DNA from: Tritrichomonas musculus
Taxonomy: Eukaryota; Parabasalia; Tritrichomonadida; Tritrichomonadidae
Direction of reading: 5' to 3'
Length of the DNA: 64,000 nucleotides
Assembly (NCBI GenBank): GCA_039105265.1
Contig: JAPFFF010000009.1
Coordinates: forward strand, 1,736,001 to 1,800,000
In this document: one piece after another, positions 1 to 9,235 of the stretch
Position numbering within the stretch: the stretch's first letter is position 1
Layout: the number at the start of each line of letters is the position of its first letter
Translations under genes and position numbers: made by a program
Notes under the pieces: generated by a model
What the model saw: the letters and a program-made list of their open reading frames with translations, nothing else
The model's database searches: none
What the model was told of the DNA's origin: nothing

Positions 1-13
1 ATGACAATGATTT

Positions 14-1015
14 TTATTTAGCTTCTTTGAAAACATCATCTGGGCCCTTTTCAACATTTATATCCAATTTTTCTTCTTCTTCTTGTTTTCTTAAGTTCTT
101 TAATCTTTCAGCTTCTTTATTCTTTAATTCAAAGACAGTATAAAATACAACGCCGACCATTGAAATGCAGAGGCCGAGAATCTTCTTTTTGAACTGTTCT
201 GATGACTCTTGACGAGATGGAAACATTATCAATCCAAAAATAAAAATCAGCATTGTTTTCACATGTCCAACAACTTGGAAAGTAACTGGTCCTGCTTTTC
301 CTATGAGGGAAAATCCAATGACATTTCCAAGAACAGCCAAAAGACCTGTTGCAATTATAAGAAGTATTTCTGTTGATTGAAAATCGTGTTGTAAAATATT
401 GTTTTTACCACTAGTTTCAATAAAAATGCCTGCAACTATGCAAATGCTAAATTGCGGGATTCCAACCAAATAGTTTAACTGCGTTCCACTAACTGAGTAT
501 TGGCGTTGAAGTCCTTGTGTTTGAGATTGATAAATTGTTGTAGCAACAACAGCAATAGCTGCGATGATTGTTCCCATGGTATTAAATTGGACATCGTTAA
601 CTGTAAATAGGCAAAGTCCAACAAGCAAAATTCCAAGTGAAAATAATGTGTTAGAAGGTGTTTTTGTATTTTGGAAGAAATATTTATAAATCACCATGCA
701 TGGAATATTGCAAAGTTTCGAAAGTTGATAAAATCCAATTGAATTCATCTTAAGATTAAAGTTCATTGCTACAATTGAAAGGACACCAAAAAATCCTTGA
801 ATCCAGCAAGCTTTTTGTGGAACATTATGTGATATTTCGAAGAAGTGGAGTTTTCCCATGATGGAAAGTAGCCCAAATGTTAAAAGAAAATGGAACGATG
901 TTAAAAATGTCGGGCACCCGAAATTATAATTTGTCATCACTTGCTTAATTGTTAAAATAAGTGCTGTTGATGTAAAAATAGACCCAATGATTAAAAGAAA
1001 AGTTGTTGGAATCAT
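14..1015 (-). CDS. SLC35E3-like sugar-phosphate/nucleotide-sugar transporter (TPT/DMT family)
   Basis: Predicted Golgi or ER membrane antiporter of the triose-phosphate/nucleotide-sugar translocator family. The 333-residue product has about ten hydrophobic segments, the normal size and topology for SLC35 proteins. The run around residues 90-105 (NLKMNSIGFYQLSKLCNIP) matches the SLC35E3 signature NxxxNxIGxYQLxK, and VTFQVVGHVK near residue 250 matches the conserved VTYNxxGHxK of the same subfamily. The C-terminal tail after the last helix (from about residue 297) is charged, coiled-coil-like and faces the cytosol. The start is an ATG at the 5' end of the frame. The substrate cannot be read from the sequence; family members carry nucleotide sugars or phosphorylated sugars. 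No neighbouring gene looks functionally linked. Confidence 0.88.
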   Translation of the reverse strand: MIPTTFLLIIGSIFTSTALILTIKQVMTNYNFGCPTFLTSFHFLLTFGLLSIMGKLHFFEISHNVPQKACWIQGFFGVLSIVAMNFNLKMNSIGFYQLSKLCNIPCMVIYKYFFQNTKTPSNTLFSLGILLVGLCLFTVNDVQFNTMGTIIAAIAVVATTIYQSQTQGLQRQYSVSGTQLNYLVGIPQFSICIVAGIFIETSGKNNILQHDFQSTEILLIIATGLLAVLGNVIGFSLIGKAGPVTFQVVGHVKTMLIFIFGLIMFPSRQESSEQFKKKILGLCISMVGVVFYTVFELKNKEAERLKNLRKQEEEEKLDINVEKGPDDVFKEAK

Positions 1016-1387
1016 TAAAAGATAAGTTGAAAAATAATCGAAAAAAAAATTCTCTTCAAAAAAGTGAAATCGTTTTTTTTTTTTTTACTATTAAAAAGTT
1101 CTGTCAAGCTTAAAATGTCAAGATCAATTCATCTGACATTGATAATTTATAATAGCCTAAATGTTCCAAGAATCCATATTTTATAATAGGGTTTTTCTAC
1201 CTTTTTTTGATTCAACAAAATCACTTTAATTATTTGGATGTAACTCTTTAAAAAATTTTTAGTAGTTAATGAAATCCGAAACATAACTAGTGAATATACT
1301 CCAAATAAAGAGAGAGGTAAAAAAGAAATTGAGATAACCTACAATTATTCTATTTTTAAAAAATACCAAAAATTAATATAAATCTAA
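1016..1387. other. Intergenic spacer, no feature seen
   Basis: AT-rich spacer of about 370 bases between two minus-strand genes. It contains T and A homopolymers and no reading frame, repeat or motif I can support. Confidence 0.6.
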
Positions 1388-2380
1388 TTAATATTCATAT
1401 GTATTATTAAAGAAAGGATTTAAAAGAGCATCTGCTGCATTTGGCCTGTATTCAGGTTCTGGGTAAAGGAGTTCACTCAGAAAATCAAGTGATTCTCTAG
1501 TTATTAAATGGCGTGTGTGTGGTAGTGCGTATTCAAGAAAACTTTGTCTATTCAAATATGGAAACTTCTTCTTTTTACCATATCTCATTGCTAGTCTTTT
1601 CATTCTCAGCTTTCCATAAAATTCAACCTGCCTTAATAAAACATCTTCATTATCATGACCAGAAAAAAATGAATGTACTCCAAACATTAAGTTTGCCATC
1701 ACGCACCCAGCAGCCCAAATATCAACTTTCTGGTTATAATAGTTATAAGACAAAAGAAGTTCAGGTGCTTTGTATGATTTAGTACCAGTTTTAGGTGAAT
1801 ATGATCGACCTTTTACGATATAATCAGCAAGACCCCAGTCAATTAAAAAAAGTTTATGATCCTTAAATGAAACAATCATGTTTTGCCATTTAACATCCCT
1901 ATGAAAAATTTTATTATAATGTGTCGAATTTAGTGCTTGTAATAAAGATTTCATTACCCATTTTAAATCTTGATAAGACGGAATACAGTTTGAGTCACTT
2001 TGAAGATAATTTGTAACAATAACAGGGTCATATTCATCCCCATATACACCAATAAGAGATATAATATGGGGCTGGCCTTTTAGTTGTTCCATGATTTTAA
2101 CTTCTTTTTTAACGCGCCATTCTTCAGTTGGAACTAGTTTTTTTGCAGCTGCAATAGATTTATCTGGCATTATTACCCTTTTAACACTTGAAAATCGTCC
2201 ACTCCCTATTACATCTAAATATTCCAATTCACTTTCGTTTAAAAAATTAAGTTGATATGAATTATAAAATTCTTCTTGACTAAATTGTTTTGTTTTTTTT
2301 ACATGAATGTGAGTGGAAGATGAATAATATGAGTCATAATTTGAATCAAATGAAAAGATTAAAGTGAAAATTAAAAGCAT
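1388..2380 (-). CDS. CK2-alpha-like serine/threonine protein kinase (CMGC)
   Basis: A 330-residue protein kinase most like casein kinase 2 catalytic subunits. The glycine loop is GSGRFSSV (about residues 58-65) and the ATP-binding lysine lies in AAAKKLV near 77. The catalytic loop is HRDVKWQN with D162. The metal-binding motif is DWG with D181, as in CK2, rather than DFG. APE is present as KAPELLL, and DIWAAGCVMANL follows. Unlike ordinary CK2-alpha, it begins with a hydrophobic stretch (MLLIFTLIFSF) that could be a signal peptide or anchor. This recurs in many trichomonad CK2-like kinases as I recall, so the secretory topology should be treated as uncertain. All core catalytic residues are present, so it is probably active. 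TCATA occurs a few bases before the ATG, a weak initiator match. Confidence 0.85.
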   Translation of the reverse strand: MLLIFTLIFSFDSNYDSYYSSSTHIHVKKTKQFSQEEFYNSYQLNFLNESELEYLDVIGSGRFSSVKRVIMPDKSIAAAKKLVPTEEWRVKKEVKIMEQLKGQPHIISLIGVYGDEYDPVIVTNYLQSDSNCIPSYQDLKWVMKSLLQALNSTHYNKIFHRDVKWQNMIVSFKDHKLFLIDWGLADYIVKGRSYSPKTGTKSYKAPELLLSYNYYNQKVDIWAAGCVMANLMFGVHSFFSGHDNEDVLLRQVEFYGKLRMKRLAMRYGKKKKFPYLNRQSFLEYALPHTRHLITRESLDFLSELLYPEPEYRPNAADALLNPFFNNTYEY

Positions 2381-2919
2381 GCCTTATGAATTTTATTTTG
2401 TTGAATGCTCGTTTTTAAAAGTAAAGTAATTTGTTCGAACAAATTATTTGAATTTACTAGAAAATCCTTTCTTTTGACAGAGATTGTTTGATTGTTTATA
2501 ACGTTTTTTAAATGAAGAGATTATAAATAAGAATATCTTATTCAAAAAGACACTTTTTTATAAAATAAATGTTTTATTGACAAGTATTTGGCTAACTTAT
2601 TAATCTGCAATGTTTTTTGTATTTAGTGGAACGAATCGAAATACCACTATTATGAATAAGCAATATGCTTATGCTCATTAATTATGAATTACATTATCAC
2701 TTATATCATATTTCATCTTAAAAGAATTATTTATGTTAAATTTAATATAAATTTTTATGGTGGTAATTAACATTGAAAAAGAAGCATTAGTTTTTTATCA
2801 AAAACGAAATTTAATTGATCTTTTGTTGTTATCATCAATGAATGATCACAAATGTTATATTGGGAAGTATTTTGTAGATTCATTATTGTTGCAAATTCAT
2901 TTTTTACTGCTAAAAAAAA
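2381..2919. other. Intergenic region, no gene seen
   Basis: About 540 bases of AT-rich DNA between the kinase gene and the small gene downstream of it. I see no reading frame, inverted repeat or RNA gene here. Confidence 0.5.
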
Positions 2920-3249
2920 TCAATATAAGTCATTGATCTTGTCAAGAATTATTTTTTTTATCTCATTTAAATCGCCTTCGTTTCTCTTTTTATTTTGAAA
3001 TTCAAAGTCTTTTATCAATTTTTTTTCTTCTTCTTTAAGTAATTTCATTATATTTTCTCCCGATACTGTGGCAGAATCTTGAGGAAGATAAACTAAATCG
3101 TCAAAAGCTTCAAATTTAATTAAATTTTCTTCTTCTCCTTTTGAATGATCTTTTGTATTATTAGAAGAATTAATTTTAAAGTCCTCAAAAGTATTCAATT
3201 CTTCCTCTGTGAAGCCCCACTCTTTGCACTGATCGATTTTATTTTTCAA
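2920..3249 (-). CDS. Small acidic hypothetical protein
   Basis: Open frame of 109 codons with an ATG start. The product is charged (many E, K and D), has no membrane segment, and its last third (KLLKEEEKKLIKDFEFQNKKRNEGDLNEIKK region) is likely helical. I do not recognise a domain. Local base composition is more balanced than the flanking DNA and the amino-acid mix is protein-like rather than the F/I/K/N/Y mix of random AT-rich frames, which is why I accept it. It lies next to a cluster of foldback elements, so it could also be a remnant of something longer. Confidence 0.5.
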   Translation of the reverse strand: MKNKIDQCKEWGFTEEELNTFEDFKINSSNNTKDHSKGEEENLIKFEAFDDLVYLPQDSATVSGENIMKLLKEEEKKLIKDFEFQNKKRNEGDLNEIKKIILDKINDLY

Positions 3250-3352
3250 TTTAAATAATTTTTTATGCCCATTTTATATTATTCATTAACCTTTATTAAA
3301 AAGTTTTTATTCAAATTAAAATTTTGGTTAACAAATGTGGTGGGAAATAATT

Positions 3353-4054
3353 GTTATGCTAGATATTCCAACATTTTGTTCTCAAAAAGTGAATTTTATT
3401 AAACTAAGTTTTTTAATTATTACCTTATTCACAAAAAAATTGAGAGTTTTAATTCAAATTTTCTATGAGTCTTCAGAAAGTAGGACGATAAGTAGGGACA
3501 AATTATTTTTTTTAAAATACCATATCTTTCAATTTTGAGAAGATGAAAATAAAAAAAAAGAATATAAAAAAGTTTTTTATTCAGGAAAAATACCTTTTAA
3601 ATAGCTTTGGGAGCCTTCGAGGGCTAAGCCCAATTGGTTAAGGTAATAGCGGGAGCCTCGACCTGAAATGAATGAAGGTATTCATGCCTTAATAACTTAA
3701 AAAAAAATATTTAGCTTTATTCAAATTTGAGAGGACGATAAGAAGGGACAAATTAAAAAACTTAGTTTAAAGGTCATAGAAAATATTGAATAAATCGCTC
3801 TTTTTTTATTCAAATTATTTTATTTTTACATATTTTTTCCGCAGTCTACATACCCCTAGCGGGCGTCGAGCGACGACCAGAGGGAGGAGTCGTTAGGAGG
3901 AGTCGAGGCCCCGCGATTTGGGGTAAGACTCGGTAAAAATATGTAACCCAAATAATTTTGAATAAAAAAAATTATGATTTATTCAATATTTTCTATGTCT
4001 TTTATTAAAAATTCTAACTTTTTGAGAACAAAATGTTGGAATATCTAGTACAAC
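3353..4054. mobile_element. Foldback element 1, flanked by an 18-bp direct repeat
   Basis: Both ends begin GTT and continue CTAGATATTCCAACATTTTG, reading inward on opposite strands, and the inverted similarity runs for more than 100 bases per arm. The element is flanked by direct repeats ATGYGGTGGGAAATAATT at 3335-3352 and 4055-4072, identical except for one base, best read as a long target-site duplication. The arms also share ACATATTTTT next to a GC-rich core at about 3850-3925. A smaller TTAA element sits in its left arm. It has no coding capacity. Confidence 0.7.
3403..3766. mobile_element. MITE of the ACTAAG...CTTAGT family, copy 1
   Basis: A 364-bp element with terminal inverted repeats starting ACTAAGTTTTTTAATT, flanked by TTAA on both sides (3399-3402 and 3767-3770). 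A second copy in opposite orientation lies at 18577-18946 and a distant relative at 38484-39038. Removing it, with one TTAA, restores the symmetry of the surrounding foldback arms, so its insertion is well supported. It carries the internal block GGGAGCCT...CCCAATTGG that looks superficially like a tRNA A box. Confidence 0.75.
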
Positions 4055-4184
4055 ATGCGGTGGGAAATAATTACTATTCAAAATGCTCACTTTTTTTTTT
4101 TTTTTTTGAATGAAAAACGATCATTAAGTTGATCGTCATCAATTATTAAAAACTCATTTAGAAGAATTTATTTCAACAAGAAGC

Positions 4185-4640
4185 TGTAGTTCGAGTTCAA
4201 CCGACAGATAGAGATCAACCAGAAGATCGAGTTTAACCAGACGATTGAGTTCAACCAGAAGATTTAATTCGTCCAGAAGATCGAGTTCAACCAGAAGAAT
4301 GAGTTCAAACAGAAGATTTAATTCGTCCAGATGAATGAGTTCAAAAAGAAGATCGAGTTCAACCAGAAGAATGAGTTCAACCAGAAGATTTGGTTCAAAC
4401 AGAAAAATGAGTTCAATCGACAGATAAAGATCAACCAGACGATTTAGTTCAACCAGAAGATTTATTTCAACCAGACGATTTAGTTCAACCAGAAGATCTT
4501 CTGGACGAATTAAATCGTCTGGTTAATCTCTGTCTGTCGATTGAACTCGATCTTCTGGTTGAACTCATTCATCTGGACGAATTAAATCTTCTGATTGAAC
4601 TCGATCTTCTTTTCGAACTACATCATCTGGTTAGAGTTGG
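4185..4640. repeat. Palindromic 18-bp minisatellite
   Basis: Imperfect tandem copies of an 18-bp unit (AGTTCAACCAGAAGATCG and variants) run to about 4496. The same unit then continues in reverse orientation to about 4640. The turning point is the perfect palindrome CCAGAAGATCTTCTGG near 4489-4504. The unit length is a multiple of three, but stop codons occur, so it is not a coding repeat. Confidence 0.85.
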
Positions 4641-4739
4641 AAACTATTGAATAATTGATTTTTTGATCGTTAAAATAATGTAAAGTATTCAAAAAAAGTG
4701 AGCATTTTGAATAGTAATTATTTACAACCACCAAATGCG

Positions 4740-5340
4740 ATTGTTAAATTGCACAAATTCAACTTAGAGATTTCTCGTGTTTGGCTTATCAACTGAGAGA
4801 TTCTTAGTCATTTGTAAGGTTCTTTTTTGACAGGAGTGGTTTCGATTTTTTTTTCTATCATAGATTGTGTATTTTTGATCCCATTAATTATAATTAAAAT
4901 TGAGTTAAATCAAAAAAAGACAAGACTGATCAATTTGACCTAAATATGTATTTTTATTAAAGTATAAAAAACGCAGCATTTGCATTAAGAACTATAAATC
5001 AAATCATAGAGATAGGCAAAGATTCATTTTAATACCAAATGGCTAACTATTAAAGTCTTACCTTGGGATCCATGTAAACAATTTATTGTAAATATAACAT
5101 ATCTAACAAATGAAAAGAATTACGAGTAATATATTGTTAGCTTCACAATACATTCCATTCCACAAAAGAATTTTGAATTCAGAATTTCTTTTTGCTGCAT
5201 TTATTTTAGAGCAAATAAAATAATCAAAAAAATTCACTACAACATTATTACTTGACCACAATCAAGTTACATGATGTTTCCAATGAACAGTATGAAATTG
5301 TTTCATTAGGAAGATCTCAAAAAAGCAAACCAAAAAATGT
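4740..5340. other. Intergenic region, no gene seen
   Basis: About 600 bases with slightly less extreme composition than the neighbouring desert. It may hold further decayed parts of the adjacent Mutator-like transposon, but I find no readable frame or end repeat. Confidence 0.4.
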
Positions 5341-6024
5341 TTATTTTGTTATACTGGTTTTTATAGATCCAATAGTTTCATTAACATAACGATGAAATCG
5401 TTCTGCATGATTAGTTGAGGTAGGAACTCCTTCTGCCATTCCTAAAAAAAAGGTTCCATGTGAGAAACCAAGGATTGATATAAATTTTTTTCTACATGTT
5501 TTTGGGGACCCTTCAATTTCTCAAAATAATTTAAATGTTTTTATAAAGCGTGGAAGATTTGTAAAGAATTCTTCTTCTCTCTTGTAAAAGAGAAATTCAC
5601 GAACTAGAATTGGGATTGATGAATGCCCTCCAAATGAGCGAATTAAATGAACATAGCAGTAATATAAGGCAAAACCATATCTCTTCTGCAAGCATTCAAA
5701 ACAAGAATGCTCATCACTTAATATTTTTGTAGATAATAAGATATCATATAATTCTGAGTTAATTAAGTTAAATGAATTATATAAAAGCAAATAAAGTTCA
5801 TGGCATTCTACTGGACCAACAAGAAGGGCAAAGGGTATTTCAGTATTTCTGTGTATTAATGTAGGAACAGAAAACACATAAGGTTTAAAGGAAGAATATG
5901 AAGTGTCGAGTTCAATGCAGTTTCCCAATGGGATTGACCAAGGAACCTTAAGAAGTTCCTTCAAAAGTATATGATCCTTTGCCTTTAACAAGAAAAAGAA
6001 AACCACCGATACCAGTAAAAACAT
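5341..6024 (-). pseudogene. Mutator-like (MULE) transposase remnant
   Basis: One minus-strand frame of 228 codons with an internal TGA at 5521-5523. Before it, residues 30-167 show the MULE core: LDTSYSSFKPYVFSVP with D40, FALLVGPVECHELY, and ILSDEHSCF with D104 followed by CYVHLIRSFG (the C-x-H pattern of MULEs). After the TGA the same frame continues to PTSTNHAERFHRYVNETIG, which holds the expected third acidic residue (about E208) and the C-terminal MULE motif, and it ends at a TAA at 5341. The N-terminal DNA-binding part is missing, so the copy is truncated and probably dead. Family assignment rests on motif order and spacing. Confidence 0.7.
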
Positions 6025-6230
6025 CTTTTAAAAAATTTTTTTTAACGATCAAATTTTTTTCAATATTAAAAAATTTTTTTATAAGGTGAAATGCTCTTAT
6101 TTACAATTTAACTTTCTTGGTCAATCCCATTAGGATATAAACACTAGAATTTTTTCATGTATTAAATTTTTATTGGCCATTTATATATACAAAAATTCAA
6201 ATTAAAATTTAAATAACGTATTTTAGTAAG

Positions 6231-7502
6231 ATGACATCAAAGCCTCAATCTTCACGAAACTATGCGCAAAGATCAAATTCATCCACATCTTATACACGCT
6301 GTAATCGCCGTCAAAATAATATCAAGAGTCGAAATGAAACAATTCCGATAATTGCTGATCCTCCACTAAAATTTTTTGGTCCAAAAGATCTTCCACATCA
6401 TGGTCCCCACTGCCAATTTGTTTTTCCTCCAACAAAAGATGGATTAGCTATATATGAATATCCAAATCCCTTCTTCAAATATATTGGTGAGTGGAAGGAT
6501 GGAAAGAAACATGGTAAAGGAAAACTTTTTATTGGACAAGATAGCTATTATGAAGGTGATTTTGATCAAGGCGAAATATCTGGAAATGGGGAGCGTTTTT
6601 TTGCAAATGGGAATCACTATATAGGCACTTTTGACAAGGGCGAATTTAATGGCAAAGGCACTTTTACAGATGCAGTTACAGGCGAAGTTTATGTTGGCGA
6701 TTTTTTAGATAATCGACGCCATGGTGACGGTGTTCTCACATATTCTGACGGAACTAAATACGTTGGTAAATTCATTAACCATAAACGTGATGGTGAAGGT
6801 GAATACACTGACAGCGAAGGAAACCATTACAAAGGCGAATGGAAAGAAAATCGTATCGAAGGAAAAGGAAAAATGGAATATGCAAATGGTGATGTTTATG
6901 ATGGTTATTTCATTGATGGAAAAAGATCTGGGAAAGGAACGATGAAGTGGGGGGCTACTGGACTTATTATTACAGGCGAATGGTCAAATGATATTTGTAA
7001 TTATAAACCCGAATCAATTACTGTTTCAGATCTTCCTCCAATTACTCCTGGCACAACTCTCAACAATATTGTCATTTCAATCGTTGGAGGAGATGGAGAG
7101 AGCGGGAGACGCCTTAAAGTTCGTATTGAATATGGAAAAATTGATCCGAATGCATCTCTGAAAAAAACAGCAAAGGCCAAAAAACAAGAACCAGTTGAAC
7201 ATGTTCCAAAATATCTTATATTGAATCCAGAAACTGGTGACGCGTTTCTAGAGTTGGAAGTACAGAATGGATCAGCTATTGTTCCACCAATATCAATTCC
7301 TATTGATATTGAGCAGAGTACCTATTCAATGATCGTTGATGATTTGAGCATAGATAATCCTTTACCACAAATAACTGTCGATTTCCAATTTGTTGCATCA
7401 CCTGCAGCTGTTGTCACAGAAAAGGCATCTGCCAAAGGAAAAGTTCAAAGGAAAAATGCAACTAGCCGGGCATCTGATCGAAAAACGATTACACGAAAAT
7501 AG
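6231..7502 (+). CDS. MORN-repeat protein
   Basis: A 423-residue protein. Residues 84-248 hold about seven or eight MORN repeats of the form YxGxWxxGxxHGxGxxxxxxG (for example YIGEWKDGKKHGKGKLF). Residues 1-80 are Ser/Arg/Asn-rich and probably disordered. Residues 260-395 look like a beta-rich domain I do not recognise, and the tail is basic (KGKVQRKNATSRASDRK). There is no signal peptide or membrane helix. MORN proteins typically scaffold membranes, cytoskeleton or axonemes, so a flagellar or cortical role is plausible but not shown. The chosen ATG is the first in frame, close after an AT-rich leader. The gene is followed by a coiled-coil gene on the same strand, 168 bases on. Confidence 0.85.
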   Translation: MTSKPQSSRNYAQRSNSSTSYTRCNRRQNNIKSRNETIPIIADPPLKFFGPKDLPHHGPHCQFVFPPTKDGLAIYEYPNPFFKYIGEWKDGKKHGKGKLFIGQDSYYEGDFDQGEISGNGERFFANGNHYIGTFDKGEFNGKGTFTDAVTGEVYVGDFLDNRRHGDGVLTYSDGTKYVGKFINHKRDGEGEYTDSEGNHYKGEWKENRIEGKGKMEYANGDVYDGYFIDGKRSGKGTMKWGATGLIITGEWSNDICNYKPESITVSDLPPITPGTTLNNIVISIVGGDGESGRRLKVRIEYGKIDPNASLKKTAKAKKQEPVEHVPKYLILNPETGDAFLELEVQNGSAIVPPISIPIDIEQSTYSMIVDDLSIDNPLPQITVDFQFVASPAAVVTEKASAKGKVQRKNATSRASDRKTITRK

Positions 7503-7670
7503 TCCATATACCATTATTTGATATATTTGTTATTATTATATTATTAACTAACTCTTAATAAATGTTATTTTATTTTCTAAATAAATCCAATATTGCTTTA
7601 TACAGTATTTTAAAAGAATCAACATTACTGTTTAAACAAGCTATTAAAATAATGCCGTTTATTTTATTGA

Positions 7671-8837
7671 ATGAGAAAAACACCAAACAGACAACAAACA
7701 ATTCTCGATAAATGGAGGCAAACAGGCTTTATTCTAGCAAACAAACTAGATGAAAAAGAAGAAAAAATATTTGCGCAACTAAATAATATTCGAAATGAAA
7801 ATAATCAAAAAGCAAAAGAAATTAAAAGTAAAGAAAAAGAAATTTTAGAAGAAAAACAAAATATTGCAAATTTAACAATTCAACTCAAATCAATCGAATC
7901 GGAAAACTCAGTAAGCCAAAAGCATCTTTTTGATTTTCAAGCTAAAGATCAACATTTGGAAGGTGTATATAACGAAATTTTAAATGTTAGCTTAATCCAT
8001 TTAAAATCATTTGAAAATTTAAAAAATGAAAAATATTTATTAAATGATTCTTATTTCCCTATGGACAAAATCAATAGCCTTTCAAATAAAATTAAGTCGT
8101 TTAAAATTCCGAAATCAGTTTTACAATATACATCTGAAGAAAAAAAGCTTAATAAGATAAGATCATTTTACACACAAAAGCAAAAGGAATTTGAAGAACA
8201 TGAAGCTGCTGAGTCAATATACCAAAAAATGATTGATGCAAATCAGACCCTTCATCAACTTCACTTACAATACAAAGCTGTTGAAGAAGCAAACGAGTCA
8301 GATCGAAAAGAAAGACAAAGAGAAGATGAATTAAAAAGAACTTATAAAGAATTGCAAGAAAATGGCAAAAAGAAAATTCAAGAAGAAGAAAAAAAGCTAA
8401 AAAATTCATTTGAAGAATTACTAGGAGTAAGGAATACCATGTCGCAAAAAATCAATTCACTTCAAATTCAACTTGAAAAACTTTCAAACCTTGTCCAAAT
8501 TACAGAAGAAGCTAACCAACAAAAAATTAATGAATATGTTCAAAAAATACAAAATCAAAATGAAGAAATAGAGGAACTTGAACATCAAGTTCAAGAACTC
8601 GAAAATTCTCTTAGATTTGATGTTGAAACAAACACAGAACCTGAAAAGCCGAAGTTTCCTTCAATGAACATGCCGCAATTTCCATCATACCAAATACAAC
8701 AAAATAGACAACAAAACAACATAGCAAATAATCAGAATAACAGTACTGCTCAACAACCACCAGTTGATCAGTATAAATCAAGTCTGCACGAACTTCTTCA
8801 AAGAGCAAATCAAGTGTATAATGGTAATTTTAAATAA
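7671..8837 (+). CDS. Coiled-coil protein of unknown function
   Basis: A 388-residue protein starting MRKTPNRQQTILDKWRQTG. Two long coiled-coil stretches, roughly residues 25-90 and 150-320, are rich in E, K, Q and leucine heptads. The segment 95-140 between them is less charged. The C-terminal 70 residues are Pro/Gln/Asn-rich and disordered, ending in a short helix (SSLHELLQRANQVYNG). No catalytic or membrane features. It probably belongs to the cytoskeleton, but I cannot name a family. The ATG follows an in-frame stop closely, and the stop codon is TAA. Confidence 0.75.
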   Translation: MRKTPNRQQTILDKWRQTGFILANKLDEKEEKIFAQLNNIRNENNQKAKEIKSKEKEILEEKQNIANLTIQLKSIESENSVSQKHLFDFQAKDQHLEGVYNEILNVSLIHLKSFENLKNEKYLLNDSYFPMDKINSLSNKIKSFKIPKSVLQYTSEEKKLNKIRSFYTQKQKEFEEHEAAESIYQKMIDANQTLHQLHLQYKAVEEANESDRKERQREDELKRTYKELQENGKKKIQEEEKKLKNSFEELLGVRNTMSQKINSLQIQLEKLSNLVQITEEANQQKINEYVQKIQNQNEEIEELEHQVQELENSLRFDVETNTEPEKPKFPSMNMPQFPSYQIQQNRQQNNIANNQNNSTAQQPPVDQYKSSLHELLQRANQVYNGNFK

Positions 8838-9235
8838 CCTGCTTTTATGGCTCGTTCGGAAAAATTTAAATAAACAGGAAAAGGAGTTAATCAAATTGAT
8901 TAAATTCACAACATTTGATCAATTCTATAAAAATTCGTAATTAAGGTGATATTTGAGAAAAAAAGCTCCCCTCCCATAGAAAAATCGAATATCCTAATAT
9001 ATATCTCTTTTTTAAATCCATCATAGATAAACTATAGAACTCAAGTTTTAATAAACTTTTTCATAGATAAAATTTAATAATTTGGATTTTCCGCCAAACT
9101 TTAAATTATTTAATATTTTTACTTTAAAATAGATAATACTTTTATTATTTATATATAAAATCTTATTTGTTAAAAAAAAATAATCTGACATCTCAAGATA
9201 TTTTAATTTCAAATTTTAATAATTACAGAAGTTTT
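8838..9235. other. Intergenic spacer with upstream region of the GAP-like gene
   Basis: About 400 bases of AT-rich DNA. The long frame downstream is open for 23 codons before its first ATG, but those codons begin with TTG and have random AT-rich composition, so I treat them as leader. Confidence 0.5.

Larger units (their letters stand above)
3335..4737. mobile_element. Foldback element 2 (outer, oldest), interrupted by another element
   Basis: The arms are an inverted repeat. The left arm reads GGTGG..AAATAATT, and after the inserted element continues ACTATTCAAAATGCTCAC followed by a T run (4073-4105). The right arm carries the reverse complement (about 4690-4735). Further in, both arms share CGATCA and TCAATTATT tracts. 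The middle is a palindromic minisatellite (separate entry). No coding frame is present, so this is a non-autonomous foldback or MITE-like element. A second foldback element has inserted into its left arm. Confidence 0.65.

Noticed and set aside
3605-3690. Possible tRNA or tRNA-derived SINE (A-box-like AAGCCCAATTGGTTAAGG)
   Set aside because: No proper B box (GGTTCGANTCC) at the right distance and no cloverleaf. It is part of a MITE present in two copies.
9167-9235. Upstream start of the GAP-like gene at TTG
   Set aside because: A nuclear eukaryotic gene should start at ATG, and the first ATG is at 9236; the same reasoning moves VPS33 to 24487.
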